DNA of 64,000 nt from Onthophagus taurus (Eukaryota > Arthropoda > Insecta > Coleoptera > Scarabaeidae). Position 1 is the stretch's first letter. Each line of letters starts with the position of its first letter. Location: positions 15,934,001 through 15,998,000 of the forward strand of contig NC_091967.1 in assembly GCF_036711975.1 (NCBI RefSeq). Reading direction: 5' to 3'. Made by a program: the position numbers and the translations under genes. Positions 59,175-64,000 of this stretch are shown here, piece after piece. Under the pieces are notes generated by a model. That model worked only from the letters and a program-made list of their open reading frames with translations. It made no database searches and had not been told where the DNA came from.

Positions 59175-59516
59175 AGATAAGAAATAATTGATTATAAGTG
59201 TTTTTTTTTTGTTGTCACTGACCTTATTTATGTCTGGTACCTGGTTAATTGGGTTATTTTTTAGATCTTGCATGGTTTTCCCTCTTTTAACACGTTGACT
59301 GCCAACTACGAGATAACTCGTAGTGTACGTTCTGGCCTAGGACGCCAAGTACGAGTTATCTCGTAGTTTGTTTATTTTCCATAACCGTACAGTTAGCATT
59401 ATATTTTAAAAAAACAAATGTTTCCATGAACAGAAAATTTATTAATAAATGAACAGAAAATATAGTACTATCTGATTTATACAAAATCATTATTGTCTTT
59501 ATACAAAATAATACGT

Positions 59517-61160
59517 TTATTGTTTATGATACTTTTTGAAACAATCTTCCACACAAAGGGCTAGTTTCTCCGCACAAACTGGGCAGAAATAACGCGTTTC
59601 TCGGCGTTGTTTAGCCTGAGTACAAATTCGACATGGCTTTGTGGGCCTTTTTTTTTCTCGCTGGGTGGAATACACTCCAAATAATGAAGATTTTGCAATC
59701 TTATTTTCTCCGCAACTGGTTGAAACTGTTCTCCCATCAACGCAATGACAAATTCTTCCCAAAATTTTATTAGTTTTATTTTAGATGCAGTTATCTTTTG
59801 AAATATTTTATGCGCATTGTGTATATATATATTTCTATAATGTGTAAAGCAACCTTTTTAGGCCACCTAATAGTTTTTCTTAGGCATGTGTAGTAAGCCA
59901 GCATTTGATCTGATCGATCAATCCAGAGAAAAAAAATCCAGACATTCCTTTATTATAATCTCGAATTATATTTGGTTTCGTCGAAAGTTTACCATTGCGA
60001 TTGGATACCTCCACCATTTCAACAACATGCATGTTTGAAATAATCAAGACTTCTCGTTTGTCTTTCCATTTACATACAGTAACGGGATCGTTTCGCTGCC
60101 ATGTAACTTCCCCTTTTTTCAGCTTTCGATTTATCACATCTTGGGGATTCTCCTTTCGGTTCTTTCGTAAAGTTCACATACATAAGTTTTTCGGGTTGTC
60201 AGTAATTTTGTAAGTGTAACAGAATTATAAAAATTGTCCATGTGTAGTGTATATCCCTTATCGAGATAATCTTCAGCTAAATGTAAGACTATATCAGTCT
60301 ATCAGTTTTCTCAGATTTTCCGCTATAAATTCTTATTTTCATGACAATACCATCGGACTCGTATAATTCATACAGTTTGATACCATATTTATGTTTTTTA
60401 TTTTTTATGTATTGGCGAAAATATAATCTTCCACGCCATAGCAGCATTGATTCATCAATACAAATATTTTTATTTGGCACGTAGTTTTGGCTCATAATAT
60501 CATTGAAATGATTTAGTATAGGTCTTACCTTATATAATCTATCAGAAGATGGTACTGAGTTATCAACTAAGTGAAAATAACGCAGTAGCAATAGAAATCT
60601 ATTTCGACTCATATGCGATCGCCAAAACATTACATTATATAGTTTATTTCTACTCCAATAATGCTCTATTGAAGGAAATGTACAAGGGCCCATTTGTAAC
60701 AAAAGTGCAATAAAAACTTTCATTTCTGACACTGTTACATCTATCCACTGTGACGCCCTGTTAGATTTTTTATCTTTTTAAGATTTGCAATGTCTTGCTT
60801 AGCGTATAAATTAGTTTGCTCAACCAATAATGCAAGAAACCCCTCCGAAAAAAATAAGTCTACCAGCGTTTGCACTGTAAGATTTGTCGTATCCAATTTA
60901 AAACCAACGTTTTCTTGGAAAATAAATAATTCAGGGTTTTGTGGAATTTCTGTCCACAAATTGTCACCCGTACTTGATGTGCTTGCTTCGGACACATCAT
61001 TATTATCTTCAGTTTCGGAGACTACTTCATAATCACTGTCCATTGAATTTTCAGAAAATTCGGAATCACTACTGTCGTTACTACCCTCGTCCAATTGTGA
61101 ATCGCTGGGATTGTCGTAAAAATCAACTTGTTTTTCAGTCCGCCGTCGTTTCTTATCCAT
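59517..61160 (-). pseudogene. piggyBac-like transposase, frameshifted
   Basis: It starts at 61160 with MDKKRRRTEKQVDF and an acidic Ser/Asp-rich N-terminus. The DDE-type core follows (ALLLQMGPCTFPSIEHYW, ICIDESMLLWRGRL with the first catalytic Asp, HMDNFYNSV with the second, then KWKDKREVLIIS). The C-terminal Cys-rich finger is CRICTQAKQRRETRYFCPVC, ending 59517. At least four breaks are visible: a probable one-base deletion in an A-run near 60,765, an 8-base duplication (actgatag) near 60,295-60,305, a shift near 60,145, and an insertion in a T-run near 59,930. It cannot make a full transposase. Confidence 0.85.
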
Positions 61161-61320
61161 ATTGAGATATTTATAATTAATTAATAATATTAATTATAAA
61201 TAAAAATTATAAAGATACACACTCAAGAAAGACGTAAAAACGTAATGCACTCCACTATATCTGATTTTCTACTGACGAAGTTAGACGCATCAAGCGACAA
61301 GTCGAAACGTGTTTGGTATG

Positions 61321-61391
61321 TACGAATTAACTCGTAGTTGGCTTCTGCGAAGAGTTTTTTGTAACAGAAGCCAACTACGAGATAATTCGTA
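61321..61391. repeat. 27-bp inverted repeat at the piggyBac right side
   Basis: Arms 61321-61347 and 61365-61391 are complementary with one mismatch (17 bp perfect in the inner part: ctcgtagttggcttctg and cagaagccaactacgag), around a 17-base loop. They share ccaactacgagataa with the left end of the element at 59303-59316. Confidence 0.75.
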
Positions 61392-61482
61392 TGATCGTTA
61401 TTTTCTAAAAAACACATTCCCTACGCTTTTTGATTATTTATATTACGCTTACGCTTATTACACTTACGCTTTCTTATCTCAA

Positions 61483-62276
61483 TCAAGGCAAATCTCTGTC
61501 GCACTGAAGGAAGCTATGTTCACTGACAAGATACCTATGTTCGATGGTGTCAAAGAGTCCACAACTCACTAGAAACACGTAAATCAAACACGTAACCATT
61601 CTGTTTTTATTTTGGGCGGTACAGTTATCGCTCCAAATAATAACATTCCTTTTTTCTGTAATGCCCATATTTAGGATGCGTAATATGCAAGACACATGAA
61701 TGAATGGTTTCTATCCCCAAAGCCGATTTCTAAGTTATAGCATGAAAGTTGGCTTAAGTAGAACATGTCAGAGTGGGTCAATGTAGGTACGAATATGACT
61801 TGTTCCAAATCCACTGAGAACACACTCATTATGCTTCCTGGTACTTGCGATGACGCGATGTCCCTTTTCATGAGCATCGTAGCTGTTTCTGCATTTCGAT
61901 GGTGCAAATCCAACTCTACCTTTGCTACCCGACCTTCTTTCAACCTGCGCTTTTATTTCGCAATTCTGTCATATTTCCGACAGGTGTCACATCTAGGTGC
62001 TCTAAATGAAACATTTGGAAAGACTGTTTTTAATACGTTTCTGTAAAACTTATAAGTGACCAAGCTGTGGGGATATTTCTGCTTGAACGTTTTATAAAGG
62101 CGGTTGATATTTAATTCTGAACTCATATATTCCTTATCACTTTTTGCGCGCGAATAATGAGACCTTTCTCGGGGTATGCGATTTATGTGCTCTGTAACAA
62201 GTTTTTTATCATCCTGTGTAAATTTTCCAGGAGCTGTATCGACCATTTCAGCATTTGAATAGACCATCGCAATCAA
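61483..62276 (-). pseudogene. Broken transposase-like gene with NCTAQNKN motif
   Basis: Minus strand, from 62276 down. The N-terminal part has HINRIPRERSHYSRAKSD, YKFYRNVLKTVFPNVSF and RCDTCRKYD. An in-frame TAA at 61955-61953 interrupts it, and the same frame resumes with AKVELDLHHRNAETA. After a frameshift near 61,680 comes VIIWSDNCTAQNKNRM, the signature of an RNase H-like domain common in repetitive insect proteins (the DUF7869 type, as I recall). Both the stop and the shift disable it. It lies just beyond the piggyBac relic in the same orientation, so a nested or adjacent insertion is likely. A truncated host copy is possible but less so. Confidence 0.65.
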
Positions 62277-64000
62277 CTAAGTGTTTTGCAAAATCGAACC
62301 AAAAATCAAGAATCAATACACAAAATTGCAACTGGACGTAAATTAAGAAAATATAATCGAATAAACTTTTATTTGATTATAATTTTATAACTACACTATA
62401 ACTAGTTCTTTAGTTATTCAAATTAGAACATATCCTGAACCATATCGATAACAGGATAACATATAGGTTTTTTTTTCCTATTTTTTTTGTTATAGAATAA
62501 AATATCAATGATCCGCCTTGAACTTAAACGTGTAATAAAACAGAGCAAAGACGTGTATACGTTTTTGAAATTCTCCGCAAGATTTTTCTTAACTTACCGT
62601 TTCGTAGGATATTACCATTTAACGATGTCGTTGATGAAGTGGTTTCCTTGTCTAATTAGCGGTTGGCATCGATTCGTTTTCGGTTACAAATAAAAATAAA
62701 GTTTTAATAATGTTTTAGTAATCACATTTATTGTCTTTATAAGAGAAGCTTTTAGCGAAATCATCATCATCATTAAAAATAACTCCAAATTATTTTGATA
62801 TTTCAAAATTGTTTGTTCTTGAGATCACAACAATATTGTAATACTTATTAGGTAGTTGTTTTCAGATAAATCGATGAGATAAACAATGGAATTAAAAAAG
62901 AATGGATCATTTTGGAAGGAATTGTTTGTTTACAGGACATGTCAGATTCGTTATAGGTTAAGGTCAATTTTTGTTCGTTTTAGGTTTCTTCACGGTTAAT
63001 CAGTAACTAAAATAAGGATTGCTTACAAGATGTTTTTGATATTTTTATTTTCATGTTTGTTATTATCAAAACAAGAATTTTAAACATTTCAAATTTTTTA
63101 TTTTTGATTAAAAGTTTGTCTTAACTTTAGCATTGGTGACATTATTTTTATTTTAACACCCGATTATAGTAACAATTTGAATTTATGGAGATCTGGACTT
63201 TTGTAAGTCGTAAAATGTTTCAGATCGAGAGGGTTTAGCAATAAATATTTCTTTTACGAGTGGTATCCCGAAAATTTAACAACTTGATAACTCTTTACCA
63301 TACAAGTTTCCATTATTTATTACTACCGTTGTTATTTATCAATTTTTTATGGGTGAACCCCAATTTTTTGTGCAAAGTATTAAATTATTTCGAGTATTGT
63401 TCATTTTTCTTCTAAATAATAGATCTTTTTTGTCACATACTTGGTAACCTCTCGAATGTGACAAACATTGCGTATTTGCATAAATAACGGCTCGAATGAG
63501 TTGCTAATGTAAAACGTACACGACGGCAATGACCACAAAAACATTCGTTTTTAATGTTTATCCAATAATATGTCAACTATACGATAAAGTTTTATTTAAT
63601 CATGTGCAGTCGTTGTTTCAAAATGTATTTTAAAAAAATGTATCTTTCAAAAAATTAAAAAATTTTGATTATTACATCCTCATTTCTGATATTGTTTATA
63701 TTAAAAAAGATAAATTTAAAACAGAAGTAACATTTTAGCACCTTTAATGTTACATTCCATACATTAAAATCAACTTTTTGCTTTTTTCTATTCTAATATT
63801 TCGAATTAATGTGTTACGGCCATCAATTTTCTTAATTTCTTAACAAAAAACAATACAAAATAACTTAACGCTATCTTAATAGCACTTCGTTGTCGCTTTA
63901 ATGGCTCGCTTTGAAAACTGTATATTTATTGCCGTGGAGAAATTGGCGTGTGGTCGAAAAAGTTTCTTTTTCGATTTTTTGAAGAATACTAAATCATGTA
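62277..64000. other. AT-rich intergenic DNA
   Basis: No gene, RNA or repeat of note is seen to the end of the window. Confidence 0.5.

Larger units (their letters stand above)
56211..59286. other. AT-rich intergenic DNA with a GC-richer patch
   Basis: No gene is seen. A patch at about 58,180-58,440 is less AT-rich and contains a perfect palindrome, but it has no coding signal on either strand. Confidence 0.5.
59287..61391 (-). mobile_element. Broken piggyBac-like element
   Basis: The left edge is set at TTAA (59287-59290), the family's target site, followed by cacgttgactgccaactacg. Palindromic motifs of the type ctacgagataactcgtag occur at 59302-59367 and again at 61321-61391 beyond the transposase start, as expected of subterminal repeats. 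No matching inverted end with TTAA is found on the right, where another transposase relic begins soon after, so that end is probably lost. Confidence 0.7.

Noticed and set aside
62508..62693. 61-codon frame after the transposase relic.
   Set aside because: No recognisable similarity and no supporting context.

Overview
The window is insect nuclear DNA: AT-rich, split genes with many introns of 50-75 bp, a cluster of insect-type odorant receptors, a group II chitinase (Cht10) with five GH18 and five chitin-binding domains, and an ERK/rolled kinase. The Cht10 length (about 2,740 residues) and receptor layout suggest a beetle; that is inference, since no species marker is visible. All exon joins were assigned by eye from GT/AG sites, reading-frame continuity and family resemblance.

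Layout. 1-16.6 kb: no convincing exon; dispersed repeats, a LINE scrap and a few GC-richer pockets, probably upstream or first-intron sequence of rolled. 16.6-25.9 kb (+): seven coding exons of the ERK-type MAP kinase rolled, without its first coding exon; its large introns hold inverted LINE relics, a three-unit 120 bp repeat and paired palindromes. 28.3-31.3 kb (-): TXNDC11-type ER thioredoxin-like membrane protein, seven exons, tail-to-tail with rolled. 31.9-33.3 kb (+): ZFAND4-type ubiquitin-like/AN1 zinc-finger protein, head-to-head with TXNDC11 across about 600 bp. 34.4-35.1 kb (-): pogo-type transposase relic without its catalytic core.

35.3-44.1 kb (-): three full odorant receptor genes. 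OR-A and OR-C are near-identical tandem copies, and OR-B is a diverged paralogue between them. A duplicated block of about 2.8 kb carried OR-A together with the first 31 codons of OR-B, which survive as a truncated exon. Pogo and LINE scraps fill the gap between OR-B and OR-A.

44.4-54.2 kb (-): Cht10, 22 coding exons in one continuous frame. The two N-terminal GH18 domains have lost the catalytic glutamate; the three C-terminal ones keep it. The intron between GH18-3 and GH18-4 holds a TATA box followed by an ATG and a signal-peptide-like segment reading in frame into the next exon. This predicts a second, short secreted chitinase of about 975 residues made from an internal promoter.

54.6-56.2 kb: purine-rich degenerate tandem repeat. 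59.3-61.4 kb (-): broken piggyBac-like element with palindromic subterminal repeats. 61.5-62.3 kb (-): broken transposase-like gene with an NCTAQNKN-type motif. The rest is AT-rich sequence in which I see no gene.
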